Source: Spectribacter acetivorans (lineage in GTDB: Bacteria; Pseudomonadota; Gammaproteobacteria; Nevskiales; Salinisphaeraceae). Taken from it: DNA of 64,000 nt. How positions within the stretch are numbered: position 1 is the stretch's first letter; each line of letters starts with the position of its first letter. The position numbers and the translations under genes were made by a program. The notes beneath the pieces were generated by a model, which was not told where the DNA came from, ran no database searches, and worked only from the letters and a program-made list of their open reading frames with translations. Shown here in pieces: positions 1 to 7,749 of this stretch. The stretch lies in assembly GCF_031846305.1 (NCBI RefSeq), contig NZ_JAVRHY010000001.1:1-64000 (forward strand), in the 5' to 3' direction.

Positions 1-101
1 ATTCATGCCGCCAGGTCGCGATGGCAGGGGCCGGTTTGTGGTGTTAGGCGTGATGAATCACGCCCTACGGTCCGGACGTGTAGGGCGGCATTCATGCCGC
101 C
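1..101. repeat. REP-like 18-bp palindromes upstream of yjbH
   Basis: Two complete palindromes lie at 47-64 (GGCGTGAT-GA-ATCACGCC) and 84-101 (GGCGGCAT-TC-ATGCCGCC). The right half of a third is cut by the window start (5-12). All share GGC..GCC ends and an AT-TC-AT (or ATGAAT) centre with a different self-complementary trinucleotide in each, and the GGC end is flanked by TAG. The same family recurs near 2.3-2.5, 14.9-15.5, 27.6-27.8 and 28.5-28.6 kb. No gene is seen before position 149. Confidence 0.75.
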
Positions 102-148
102 ATGTCGAGACGATGGAAGCGTATTGAAGCAATGAAAAGGCCGATCGC

Positions 149-2125
149 ATGAGTTTCCGATGCGTGCCGCGATGGGTTATCGCGGCTTTGCTGCTGGTGC
201 CGATGACGGCGGCAGCCGATGGCTGGATGAGCTTCCAGGGCCAGACCGGGCTGATCACGGTGCCCGATGCGGGCCTGCTGGAGGCTGAGGAAGTCGTTAT
301 GCACGCCAATAACGACTTCGTGTCGGAGGGACGCGATCTGGATCGCGCCAGCAATTACGTACTGGGCTACGCACCGTTGCCGTTCGTGGAACTCAGCGGC
401 CGGGTCTTGACCAATTACAACGCCAACGGCCGCCGCACGCGTAATGACTTGTCCGGCAACATCAAGCTGCGGCCACTGGACACGGAATATCTCGATTTTG
501 CCGTCGGCCTGCAGGATTTCGCGGGCGATGCCCAGCAGGTAGAGGCTCGATACGCGGTGGCAACGGGGCATCTCGGCCCGCTGGATGTGACGCTGGGTTA
601 TGGCGACGGGCCGGACAGGCTGACATCGGAATTCGGCGGGTTGGCCTGGAATATCGGCAACTGGGGCCGCGTGGTGGCCGATTACGACGGCGAGTTCGTG
701 CGCGCCGGGCTGGGCGCCCGGTATCAATTCTCCGACCGCGGCATGGTGGCGCTGTCGACCAAGCTCTACAGCGAGGACGACCGCGAGGATTTCGCGGCCG
801 GGCTGTCGCTGCGCTTTGCGTTCGGCAAGTCACCAGCGCCCATTTCGGGGCCGGTGCAGCATGCCTCGCCGGCACCGGCACCCGCTGCGGCTAGTGAGGC
901 GCCATCTGCTAGCCCGCTCACGGCGGATCAGGCCAGCCGTGTGGCTGACCAGCTGGCAGCGGCGGGGCTGTCTGATGTTTCGGTAGGCCGGGACGAGGAG
1001 GCACGCGTGATCGTGCAATTCGAAAACCGGCGTTTCCTGCACAATCATCTGGACGGGTATCAGGTGGTGCGGGACGTGTTGCGCCGGACCGGCCTCCAGC
1101 CCGAGGGCTGGGCGTTGTTCGAGCAGCGCAATGGGGTTCCGCGCTCGGCGGTGTTGCTGGACGAGAACGCCAATGCGCGCCGCATCGCCTGGGGCTCGGA
1201 TGACCCGGCCGGCGTTGACTGGCTGGCGGAATCGGCCAGCCCGGCGATCGGTGCCGAACTGCGTCTGGAGCCGGTGCTGGACAGCGCCACGGCCACCGAT
1301 TTCGGCGTGTTCGATTATGACGTGGCGCTGCAGTCGTCGCTGCGCCTGATGTTCGGCAGCGGGCTCTCGGCTCATGTCGCAGGGTTGGTGGAAGGTGCTC
1401 GCTCGGATTCCTACCGGGATGGCGGCGCATTTGCCGGCCGGCAGCAGGATAGCGGGCTGGATGAGGCGTTCGCCCAGTGGACTCATCGCCCCGTATCAAG
1501 CTACCTGGGACAGCTCTCGCTGGGCATCCAGCGCATCGGGCAGGACGACCATAGCGTTATCGATTACGAGGCGTTGCTCCATTCGCCGACCGGACGTCAT
1601 CAGGTTCATGCGCATCTGGCGCGGTACCAGAACGAGGATGTGTCCGGTCTGGAGGCGCAGGATCTGGCGATCGGCTCTTACCGGTTCTGGTGGTGGGAGC
1701 AGGATCTGAGTCTGTCCTTTTCCTACGGTCAGTTCTTCGGTGAAGACCGCGGCGGGCGGGTCATTCTTCGCCGTTACATCGGCGACGTGATTGTTGGTTT
1801 GTTCTACCTCCGCGACGAGGATGATCAGCAGTTTGGCGGCCTCTCCGTCAGCCTGCCGTTGACTCCGCGGGTGGGGATGAAGCCCTGGAATGGCGTTACC
1901 GTGACCGGTCAGCCGCGCTGGCAGTATTCGACGGGCACCGTGATCGATGGTCCCGGCAATCGCAATGTGCTGCGCCCCGATTTTCTGGTCGAGCCCACCC
2001 AGAACTACAACCTGCGGCGCGATTTTCTGGATTCGGACCGGGCGCTACCTGGCCACATGCGTCAGCACTGGCGTGATCGCGTTGGCGCCGATGAGGTGTG
2101 GGAGGTTGCACAGCCGGGCCGGTAG
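149..2125 (+). CDS. YjbH-family outer-membrane / exopolysaccharide-associated protein
   Basis: 658-residue exported protein. A signal peptide is visible (about residues 1-23, ending at an alanine-rich AAADG site). It is followed by the family-typical start of the mature protein (SFQGQTGLITVPDAGLLEAE) and then by alternating aromatic/polar beta-strand segments to the C terminus, as expected for an outer-membrane barrel-like lipoprotein relative. Members of the YjbH/GfcD group are encoded with exopolysaccharide or capsule-assembly genes; any yjbEFG partners would lie left of the window. An Ala/Pro-rich linker (about residues 230-255) separates an N-terminal from a C-terminal domain. ATG 149 is preceded by an AAAAGG Shine-Dalgarno-like sequence. 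The precise function of YjbH proteins is unsettled. Confidence 0.72.
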   Translation: MSFRCVPRWVIAALLLVPMTAAADGWMSFQGQTGLITVPDAGLLEAEEVVMHANNDFVSEGRDLDRASNYVLGYAPLPFVELSGRVLTNYNANGRRTRNDLSGNIKLRPLDTEYLDFAVGLQDFAGDAQQVEARYAVATGHLGPLDVTLGYGDGPDRLTSEFGGLAWNIGNWGRVVADYDGEFVRAGLGARYQFSDRGMVALSTKLYSEDDREDFAAGLSLRFAFGKSPAPISGPVQHASPAPAPAAASEAPSASPLTADQASRVADQLAAAGLSDVSVGRDEEARVIVQFENRRFLHNHLDGYQVVRDVLRRTGLQPEGWALFEQRNGVPRSAVLLDENANARRIAWGSDDPAGVDWLAESASPAIGAELRLEPVLDSATATDFGVFDYDVALQSSLRLMFGSGLSAHVAGLVEGARSDSYRDGGAFAGRQQDSGLDEAFAQWTHRPVSSYLGQLSLGIQRIGQDDHSVIDYEALLHSPTGRHQVHAHLARYQNEDVSGLEAQDLAIGSYRFWWWEQDLSLSFSYGQFFGEDRGGRVILRRYIGDVIVGLFYLRDEDDQQFGGLSVSLPLTPRVGMKPWNGVTVTGQPRWQYSTGTVIDGPGNRNVLRPDFLVEPTQNYNLRRDFLDSDRALPGHMRQHWRDRVGADEVWEVAQPGR

Positions 2126-2151
2126 GGTGTGGTGTGCTTCATCGCGCCTGT

Positions 2152-2269
2152 CTGTCATAGCGAGGCGCGAAGCGCCGCGGCTGTACCGTTCGGATGGGGC
2201 CCTGAGGCATGACCGAGCCGGAGATCGCCGCGTCAGCCCCGCTGGCGCGGGACTTCCTCGCGATGACAG
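2152..2269. repeat. Inverted-repeat element, GTCATAGCGAGG type
   Basis: Terminal arms CTGTCATAGCGAGG (2152-2165) and CCTCGCGATGACAG (2256-2269) are complementary at 13 of 14 positions and enclose about 90 bp with GC-rich inner hairpins (GGCGCGAAGCGCC next to the left arm). Related copies lie at 2381-2500 (degenerate right arm) and 9290-9410, with half copies near 9421 and 15054. It carries no ORF of its own and looks like a non-autonomous dispersed repeat. Confidence 0.65.
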
Positions 2270-2296
2270 GGGTGGGGAAAGGCGTCGAATCTGGCA

Positions 2297-2546
2297 GGCC
2301 GAATGAAGTCGGCCCTACGATGAACCTCGCCCGTCGCATCCCTTGGCAGCAGGCTGTAGGGCGTGATTTATCGCGCCTGCCTGTCATAACCAGGCGCGAA
2401 GCGCCGTGGCTATGCCGTATGGGTGGGGCACCCTTTTGAGGTGATCCGGCCGGAGGTTGCCGCAGTAGACCCGCTGACGCGGGGCTTCCTCGGGATGAAT
2501 TGGGTTGCGATGGGAGTCGGACCTGGCAGGCCGAATGAATTCGGCC
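2297..2546. repeat. Cluster of REP-like palindromes and a second GTCAT-type element
   Basis: 18-bp REP-like palindromes at 2297-2314 (CGA version, one mismatch), 2360-2377 (GTG version, wobble) and 2529-2546 (perfect, GGCCGAAT-GA-ATTCGGCC). Between the last two, a degenerate copy of the GTCATAGCGAGG-type element occupies roughly 2381-2500. The whole 2126-2600 stretch between yjbH and the insertion sequence contains only such repeats and no supportable gene. Confidence 0.65.
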
Positions 2547-2610
2547 CTTGTATGTTGATCCTGGTTCCAGGACGCTGGAGCCGGACGGGCCAGATGAGGC
2601 TGTTTCGGCC

Positions 2611-2751
2611 CTTAGGTGGCACCAACCTGTGACGTAGATCAAGCCCCTGGCCCGGCTTTCTGTCGCGCACAGATCGAACGGTATCGAAGACCGCCCGGCA
2701 GGCCCGGGCTGAGTCTGGATGAGCAAGGTTGATCGGACAGGAGGTGATGCC
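2611..2751 (+). ncRNA. Candidate IS110 bridge-RNA region (5' non-coding end)
   Basis: About 140 nt of non-repeat, non-coding sequence directly upstream of the IS110 transposase. It can form small hairpins: TCTGT-CGCGC-ACAGA (2659-2673), TCGA..TCGA just after it, and an outer AGCCC..GGGCT pairing. IS110-group elements are known to encode a structured bridge RNA in this position that specifies target and donor. The placement and short 3' end fit the IS110 rather than the IS1111 subgroup. Guide loops and RNA ends are not identified, so this is inference from position and foldability. Confidence 0.35.
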
Positions 2752-3729
2752 ATGACAACCGAGGCAGTGTTGGGCATCGATGTCGCCAAGCAGGATCTGC
2801 ATGTGGCGCTGTTACGCGCCGACGGCAAACGCAAGCACAAACGGTTTACCAACAGCCCGGCGGGTTTCGGGCAACTGGCCGACTGGCTGGCCGAGCGCGG
2901 GGTTGCCACGGTTCATGCCTGCCTGGAGGCCACCGGCGGCCATGAGCAGGCCGTGGCCACGTATCTCTACGAGGCCGGCCATGTGGTGAGTGTGATCAAT
3001 CCCGCGCAGGTGGCCAAATATGCCCAGAGCCTGCTGAGTCGCAACAAGACCGACCGGGCCGATGCCAGCGTGATCGCCCGGTTTGCCGCCACCCAGGCGC
3101 CCGAGCCCTGGGCCCCGCCGCCGGTGGAAGTGCGCCAGCTCCAGGCCCTGGTCCGGCGACTGGTCGCGGTCCAGACCATGCGTGACGAGGAAAACAACCG
3201 GCGCGCCAGTCCCGCGCTGCCCGACGCCGTCGCGCAGTCCATCACACAGGTCCAGGCCGAACTCGAGCGCGAGATCGCGCGCCTCAGGCGTGAGATCGAC
3301 ACCCACATCAACAATCACCCGCACCTGCGCGAGCAACAGGACCTGCTGGCCACCATCCCCGGCATCGGGGTGGCCACCGCCCAGCGGCTTATCGCCGAAA
3401 TCGGGTCGTTGACGCGCTATACCGGCGCCCGCCAACTGGCTGCGGCCGCTGGCTTAACGCCCCGTCAGCACCGCTCCGGACGCAGCGTGTGCGGGCCCAG
3501 TCGCTTGAGCAAGACCGGTAACGCCCATCTGCGGCAGGCCTTGTACTTCCCTGCCATCGTGGCCTGGACCCATAACCCGGTCATCCGAACCTTCTGCGAC
3601 CGCCTGCGCCACCAGGGCAAGCCCAAAATGAGCGTGCTCGCCGCCGCCATGCGAAAACTGCTGCACATCGTCTTCGGGGTGCTCAAACACCGGCAGCCCT
3701 TCAATCCCGATATCCCGCAAACCGCTTGA
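2752..3729 (+). CDS. IS110-family DEDD transposase, intact
   Basis: 325-residue recombinase. The N-terminal RuvC-like DEDD domain starts with GIDVAKQDLHVALL (Asp10), has Glu59 in CLEATGGHE and the Asp pair 101/104 in KTDRADA. A coiled-coil-like segment follows at about residues 160-185. The C-terminal Transposase_20 domain contains the helix-hairpin-helix-like LLATIPGIGVATAQRL and the conserved serine motif AGLTPRQHRSG (Ser242). All expected catalytic residues are present and the frame is open, so the element may be active. ATG 2752 is chosen over an in-frame ATG at 2719 because a strong AGGAGGTG lies at 2739-2746. Confidence 0.93.
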   Translation: MTTEAVLGIDVAKQDLHVALLRADGKRKHKRFTNSPAGFGQLADWLAERGVATVHACLEATGGHEQAVATYLYEAGHVVSVINPAQVAKYAQSLLSRNKTDRADASVIARFAATQAPEPWAPPPVEVRQLQALVRRLVAVQTMRDEENNRRASPALPDAVAQSITQVQAELEREIARLRREIDTHINNHPHLREQQDLLATIPGIGVATAQRLIAEIGSLTRYTGARQLAAAAGLTPRQHRSGRSVCGPSRLSKTGNAHLRQALYFPAIVAWTHNPVIRTFCDRLRHQGKPKMSVLAAAMRKLLHIVFGVLKHRQPFNPDIPQTA

Positions 3730-3828
3730 CGGGTAAGACGGTATCTACCGGTAGCTGGTTCCACTTATCCACCGGCCTTTATAGCGTCGCGTCCTGCGCG
3801 TGGGTAGATTCCAGGGTAGACACAAAAA

Positions 3829-3851
3829 AAGCCCCGGCAATGCCGGGGCTT
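3829..3851 (-). terminator. Rho-independent terminator of the ompA gene
   Basis: Perfect 11-bp stem AAGCCCCGGCA / TGCCGGGGCTT with a one-base centre. On the minus strand it is followed by a run of T residues (the complement of the A run at 3824-3830). It ends transcription of the minus-strand OmpA gene 30 bp away and may also block read-through from the insertion sequence. Confidence 0.88.
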
Positions 3852-3881
3852 TGAATCGTCTTTGTCCGCTGATGCGAGCGG

Positions 3882-5030
3882 TTATTCGTCTTCGACGTGC
3901 AGTTCCACGCGTCGGTTTTCCGCACGGCCAGCCGGATTGTCGGAACCATCCGGGTTGGTATTCGGGGCGACCGGGCGGGTCTCACCGAAACCGCGGGTGG
4001 TCAGGCGGTTTGCGTCGATACCGTACTGGACCAGATAGGCCTTCACGGAATCCGCACGCTCCTGCGACAGCTCGAGGTTGTACTGGGCGCCGCCGACGCT
4101 ATCGGTATGGCCTTCCACGCGGACCTCGATCTGGTCAGCAGCCTGCAGCGCGTTAACCACGTTATCGAGACGATCTTCCGCCTGGGTGGTCAGCGTTGCC
4201 GAGTTGAACTCGAAAGTCACGCCGCGCAGGACGATCGGCTCGTCCTTCTCGATCGGGCAGCCGGTGCCGTCGACTTCAGTGCCGGGCGGTGTGCTCGGGC
4301 ACTCGTCCTTGGCATCGATTACGCCGTCGCCGTCGCTGTCCGAGGGGCCGGTCTGCACGGGCGCCGGGACAGGCGTGGGCGCAGACTGCGGTTCCGGCTT
4401 GTTGGGGTTGGGGCCGAGCGGGATCTGAAGGCCGAGCTGGACAATATGGCCTTCGAACTCGACATTGCCGGGCACGTCATCCACATCCGACTGGCGGTAA
4501 CGATACTCGCCGCGGATCGAGAAGCCGTAGTTGTCCGGAATACCCAGCGCGTTCAGCGGCAGGATGAAGCCGAGACCCAGGTCGAAGAAGTCACCGTCCT
4601 GGTCACCATCCAGAGCCGGATTGCCGGTGAATTCAAACTCATAATCACCCATGCCGACGCTGGCCAGGCCATAAACCGGCGCGTCGTCGGGAATCGGGAA
4701 GTAGAGGCCGCTCAGGCCGTACTCCAGCATCTCGACGTCGCCGGTGAAGACATTCGGGCCCTCGAAATCGACATCGCCGAAAAAGGAGCCAAACAGTTCC
4801 ACTGAGAAGTACTTGTTGATCGGCTTGCCGAAGCTCAGGTGTACGCCACCGGCGTTGTCCGGATCGAGCTGCTGGGTGCCGTCGTCGTCGATAAACGTCC
4901 AGCTCGCCATCGGGGCGAGGTAGAAGCGGTCATCGAAGACCTTTTCGTCTTCCTGAGCCAGGGCTGCGCTGGTCCATGCGCTGGAGATTGCCAGCGCGCC
5001 AGCCAGCACGATGCTGTGTTTACGGTTCAT
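3882..5030 (-). CDS. OmpA-family outer-membrane protein (paralogue 1)
   Basis: About 382 residues: signal peptide with cleavage near ALAQ-EDEK; an N-terminal eight-strand OmpA-type barrel of about 180 residues; a Pro-rich linker; a thrombospondin type-3-like calcium segment (DSDGDGVIDAKDECPSTPPG..GCP); and a C-terminal OmpA peptidoglycan-binding domain with VEGHTDSVG, NLELSQERADSVK and GRAENRRVEL. It tethers the outer membrane to peptidoglycan. ATG 5030 is preferred over GTG 5039 because GGGGAG lies about 8 nt upstream of the ATG. It lies downstream of a close paralogue on the same strand, but each has its own intergenic region. A weak -35/-10 pair (TTGCGT, 18 nt, TAAAAA) is seen at 5141-5112. 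Confidence 0.9.
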   Translation of the reverse strand: MNRKHSIVLAGALAISSAWTSAALAQEDEKVFDDRFYLAPMASWTFIDDDGTQQLDPDNAGGVHLSFGKPINKYFSVELFGSFFGDVDFEGPNVFTGDVEMLEYGLSGLYFPIPDDAPVYGLASVGMGDYEFEFTGNPALDGDQDGDFFDLGLGFILPLNALGIPDNYGFSIRGEYRYRQSDVDDVPGNVEFEGHIVQLGLQIPLGPNPNKPEPQSAPTPVPAPVQTGPSDSDGDGVIDAKDECPSTPPGTEVDGTGCPIEKDEPIVLRGVTFEFNSATLTTQAEDRLDNVVNALQAADQIEVRVEGHTDSVGGAQYNLELSQERADSVKAYLVQYGIDANRLTTRGFGETRPVAPNTNPDGSDNPAGRAENRRVELHVEDE

Positions 5031-5111
5031 CTTGATCACTCCCCGAGTAGGCAGTTTGTTGGCCTTCCATGCTTGCTTGCCGGCAACGCTAAAAGGCTAA
5101 CCCCAGCCTGA

Positions 5112-5141
5112 TTTTTACCACTGTTCCCACCTGGTACGCAA
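5112..5141 (-). promoter_or_regulatory. Weak sigma-70-like promoter for OmpA paralogue 1
   Basis: Read on the minus strand: TTGCGT (5141-5136), an 18-nt spacer, then TAAAAA (5117-5112), leaving a leader of about 75-80 nt before ATG 5030. The match is moderate and there is no experimental support. Confidence 0.3.
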
Positions 5142-5170
5142 TCGCGGGAACACGAGTCCTTCAAATACAC

Positions 5171-5203
5171 CGCCCCCGGCCGACATGAATTCGACCGGGG
5201 GCG
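5171..5203 (-). terminator. GC-rich hairpin after OmpA paralogue 2
   Basis: CGCCCCCGG (5171-5179) pairs with CCGGGGGCG (5195-5203), with further CGA/TCG pairing inside. It lies 23 bp downstream of the OmpA paralogue 2 stop on the minus strand. No T run follows it on that strand, so it may be a weak terminator or an mRNA-stabilising hairpin. Confidence 0.45.
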
Positions 5204-5225
5204 AAAAATGCGCCGGTGCTGCTGC

Positions 5226-6350
5226 CTAATCGGCTACATGCAACTCCACGCGACGGTTCTCGGCGCGACCGGCATCGGTCTCGTTCGAGGCCACCGGCTT
5301 GCTCTCACCGAAGCCTTCCGTGGTCATGCGGCCCGGCTCGATTCCGTGCTCGACCAGGTAGCGCTTCACGGAATCGGCGCGATCCTGCGACAGTTCCTGG
5401 TTATAGGCGTTGTCGCCAATGCTGTCCGTGTGGCCTTCGACGCGAACGTCGATGTCCTCCGCGGTCATCAACGCGTTGACCACGTTGTCGAGCCGGTTCT
5501 CGGCGTCGGCGGTGAGCCGATCCGAGTTGAACTCGAAGGTCACGCCTTTCAGCACGATGGGCTCGTCCTTCTCGACCGGGCAACCGCTGGCGTCGACTTC
5601 GGTGCCCACTGGCGTGCCGGGGCATTCGTCGTTGTCGTCGTTGACGCCGTCGTTATCGCTGTCAGCCGGGGGCGGGGGTGGGGGAGCCGGCGCGGGAGCC
5701 GGTTCGGGCCCGGGTTCTGCGGGCGGCGCGCCCAGCGGGATGGACAGGCCGACCGATGCAATCTTGTCGGTGAACGACAGGTCATCAGTGCCGCTGATTT
5801 CCACGTCGACGCTGCGCACGCGGTATTCAGCGCGCAGAGACACGCCGTAGCCGAAGTCCAGCAGATCCGGAATCGGCAGGAGGAAACCGCCACCGAACTC
5901 GTAGAAGTTGCCGTCACCGTCGTCCAGCGTGGCGCCGCCGACCATGCCATCGAAGGAATAGTCGCCGGTACCAGCACCGCCCATCAGGAAGAACGGGAAG
6001 AAATCCCGATAGGGGAAGATCAGGCCGCTCACGCCGTAGGCGTCGATGTCGGCTTCGCCGCCGTTGCTGTTGAGGTCTTCCACGCCGCTGAAGCCGGAGG
6101 CGAACACTTCCAATGCGAACATCTTGCTCAGCGTCTTGCCGATGGCGATGGTGTAGCCGTCGGTTTCGTCGAAGTCCACCTCGTTGCCGTTGTTGAACGA
6201 GGCGTCGTCGAAGTCGCCGAAGCTGTACATCGGCGCCACATAGAAGCGCTTGTCGACTGTATTGTCTTCATTCTGGGCGCTCGCGGTGGCGGACACACCG
6301 AACGCCAGCGCCGCCAGCAACGCTGGCCCTGTCGCAAATGTTAGTCGCAT
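5226..6350 (-). CDS. OmpA-family outer-membrane protein (paralogue 2)
   Basis: 374 residues with the same architecture as its neighbour: signal peptide ending near ASAQ-NEDN, a beta-barrel domain, a Pro/Ala-rich linker (about residues 205-225), a TSP3-like segment DSDNDGVNDDNDECPGTPVG, and an OmpA-like peptidoglycan-binding domain (VEGHTDSIGDNAYNQELSQD, GRAENRRVELHV). The two proteins are nearly identical in the C-terminal domain and diverged in the barrel, indicating tandem duplication. ATG 6350 follows GGGAGAG at a good distance, and a convincing promoter lies at 6469-6441. It is divergent from prfB. Confidence 0.9.
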   Translation of the reverse strand: MRLTFATGPALLAALAFGVSATASAQNEDNTVDKRFYVAPMYSFGDFDDASFNNGNEVDFDETDGYTIAIGKTLSKMFALEVFASGFSGVEDLNSNGGEADIDAYGVSGLIFPYRDFFPFFLMGGAGTGDYSFDGMVGGATLDDGDGNFYEFGGGFLLPIPDLLDFGYGVSLRAEYRVRSVDVEISGTDDLSFTDKIASVGLSIPLGAPPAEPGPEPAPAPAPPPPPPADSDNDGVNDDNDECPGTPVGTEVDASGCPVEKDEPIVLKGVTFEFNSDRLTADAENRLDNVVNALMTAEDIDVRVEGHTDSIGDNAYNQELSQDRADSVKRYLVEHGIEPGRMTTEGFGESKPVASNETDAGRAENRRVELHVAD

Positions 6351-6440
6351 CGTCGTTCTCTCCCTGCAATAGCGGTGGCGGGCTTGTTTGGCCCCCTGGA
6401 CTCATCGCCTCGGCTCGCGCCGGGCATCGCACCCCGCCGC

Positions 6441-6469
6441 ATTATGGGCCGCTTCGGGTGCGGGGGCAA
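6441..6469 (-). promoter_or_regulatory. Sigma-70 promoter for OmpA paralogue 2
   Basis: Minus-strand TTGCCC (-35, 6469-6464), 17-nt spacer, CATAAT (-10, 6446-6441). Transcription would begin near 6434, giving an ~85-nt leader before ATG 6350, typical for abundantly expressed porin mRNAs. Confidence 0.5.
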
Positions 6470-6620
6470 TGATGACGCGTTCCCGGCGCGCGCACGAGCC
6501 GCGATGCCGGACGAAGCCCGGCATTCGCCATGTTGTCCCGTTGCGACGAAACTGTAATCATCCGCGGCCCTCGACCCGGCCGGCGGCCGGCAATGAGATG
6601 CGCACGACCAAGGAAAAATC

Positions 6621-7728
6621 GTGGAATCGATCGAACCCGCACACCTGGAATCACGCATGGATGCCCTGCGGTCGCGCGTCAGCGACCTGCGGGGCTATCT
6701 TTGACTACGCTGAGCGCAAGGAACGCCTCGAGGAAATCGAGGGTGAGCTGGCGCAGGGCGAAATCTGGGTAGAAGACCCGGATCGCGCGCAGAACCTGGG
6801 CAAGGAAAAGGCCCGGGTGGAGGACATCATCCGCCCGCTGGAGAAGGCCGATCACAGCCTGGCCGAATCCGCCGAGCTTCTGACCCTGGCCGCTGACGAG
6901 GACGATGCCAGCGTGCTGGCCGATATCGGTAGCGAGCTGGAAAAGGTCGAGGCGCTGGTCAAGCAGCTGGAATTCGCCCGGATGTTTTCCGGCGAGGCCG
7001 ACGAGCGCAACGCCTTTGTGGATATCCAGGCCGGGTCCGGCGGCACCGAAGCCCAGGACTGGGCGGATATGTTGCTGCGCATGTACCTGCGCTGGTGCGA
7101 GCGACGCGGTTTCACCACGGAAATCCTGGAAGCCTCGGCCGGTGATGTGGCGGGACTCAAGAGCGCCTCCGTGCGGGTGGAAGGCCCCCACGCCTACGGC
7201 TGGCTGCGCACCGAAACCGGCGTGCACCGGCTGGTTCGCAAGTCGCCGTTCGATTCCGGCGCCCGGCGGCATACCTCGTTCGCGGCCGTGTTCGTGTCGC
7301 CGGAGATCGACGACGACATCGACATCCAGATCGATCCATCGGACCTGCGGGTCGACGTCTACCGGGCCAGCGGCGCGGGCGGCCAGCATGTCAACCGCAC
7401 GGAATCGGCGGTGCGCATCACCCATCTGCCCACCAACATCGTGGTGCAGTGCCAGAACAGCCGTTCCCAGCACGCCAACCGGGCCACGGCCATGGCCCAG
7501 TTGCAGTCCAAGCTGTACGAGCGTGAACTGGCCGAACGCAAGGAAGTGGCCGAGGCCACCGAGGCCGGCAAGGCCGATATCGGCTGGGGCAGCCAGATTC
7601 GTTCGTATGTGCTGGATCAGTCCCGCATCAAGGATCTGCGCACCGGGCACGAAGTGGGGAATACCCAGGCAGTGCTCGACGGCGACCTGGACGGGTTCAT
7701 CGAGGAAAGCCTGAAGCAGGGCATCTGA
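6621..7728 (+). CDS. prfB: Peptide chain release factor 2 (programmed +1 frameshift)
   Basis: RF2 reads UGA and UAA stop codons. It is encoded in two frames: GTG 6621 (AAGGAAAA upstream; in-frame TGA at 6594 excludes earlier starts) reads MESIEPAHLESRMDALRSR..LRGYL up to CTT-TGA at 6699-6704, then shifts +1 to GAC TAC GCT and continues to 7728. The total is about 368 residues, close to the usual ~365. The second frame has the stop-codon-reading SPF tripeptide in RKSPFDSGARRH and the catalytic GGQ in GAGGQHVNRTES. lysS follows after 21 bp, the usual prfB-lysS pair. An automated call in one frame would mis-start this gene. Confidence 0.95.
6690..6705 (+). promoter_or_regulatory. prfB +1 programmed frameshift signal
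   Basis: CGGGGC-TAT-CTT-TGA-C matches the classical RF2 autoregulatory site: an internal Shine-Dalgarno-like GGGG (6691-6694), slippery CTT, in-frame TGA at 6702-6704, followed by C. Low RF2 slows termination at UGA and favours the shift, so synthesis is self-regulated. The GGGG lies one base further from CTT than in the E. coli site. Confidence 0.93.
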
Positions 7729-7749
7729 CACGGTTGATACGGCAGCAGC

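Larger units (their letters stand above)
2600..3825 (+). mobile_element. IS110-family insertion sequence (ends approximate)
   Basis: Single-gene element with a DEDD transposase, a longer 5' non-coding end than 3' end, and no evident terminal inverted repeats, which is usual for IS110. The boundaries are not defined by the sequence: the left end lies after the repeat cluster ending near 2550, and the right end lies before the ompA terminator at 3829. It sits beside REP-like palindromes; IS110-family elements often insert in or next to such repeats. Confidence 0.6.

Noticed and set aside
2139..2909. 256-codon minus-strand frame across the repeats and the IS110 5' end
   Set aside because: Runs through palindromic repeats into the transposase gene; peptide is repeat-derived.
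3897..6344. Long open frames antisense to both OmpA genes (for example 3897-4805 and 5208-6344, plus strand)
   Set aside because: They mirror the codon structure of the OmpA genes in a high-GC genome, have no family motifs, and the minus-strand products are unmistakable.
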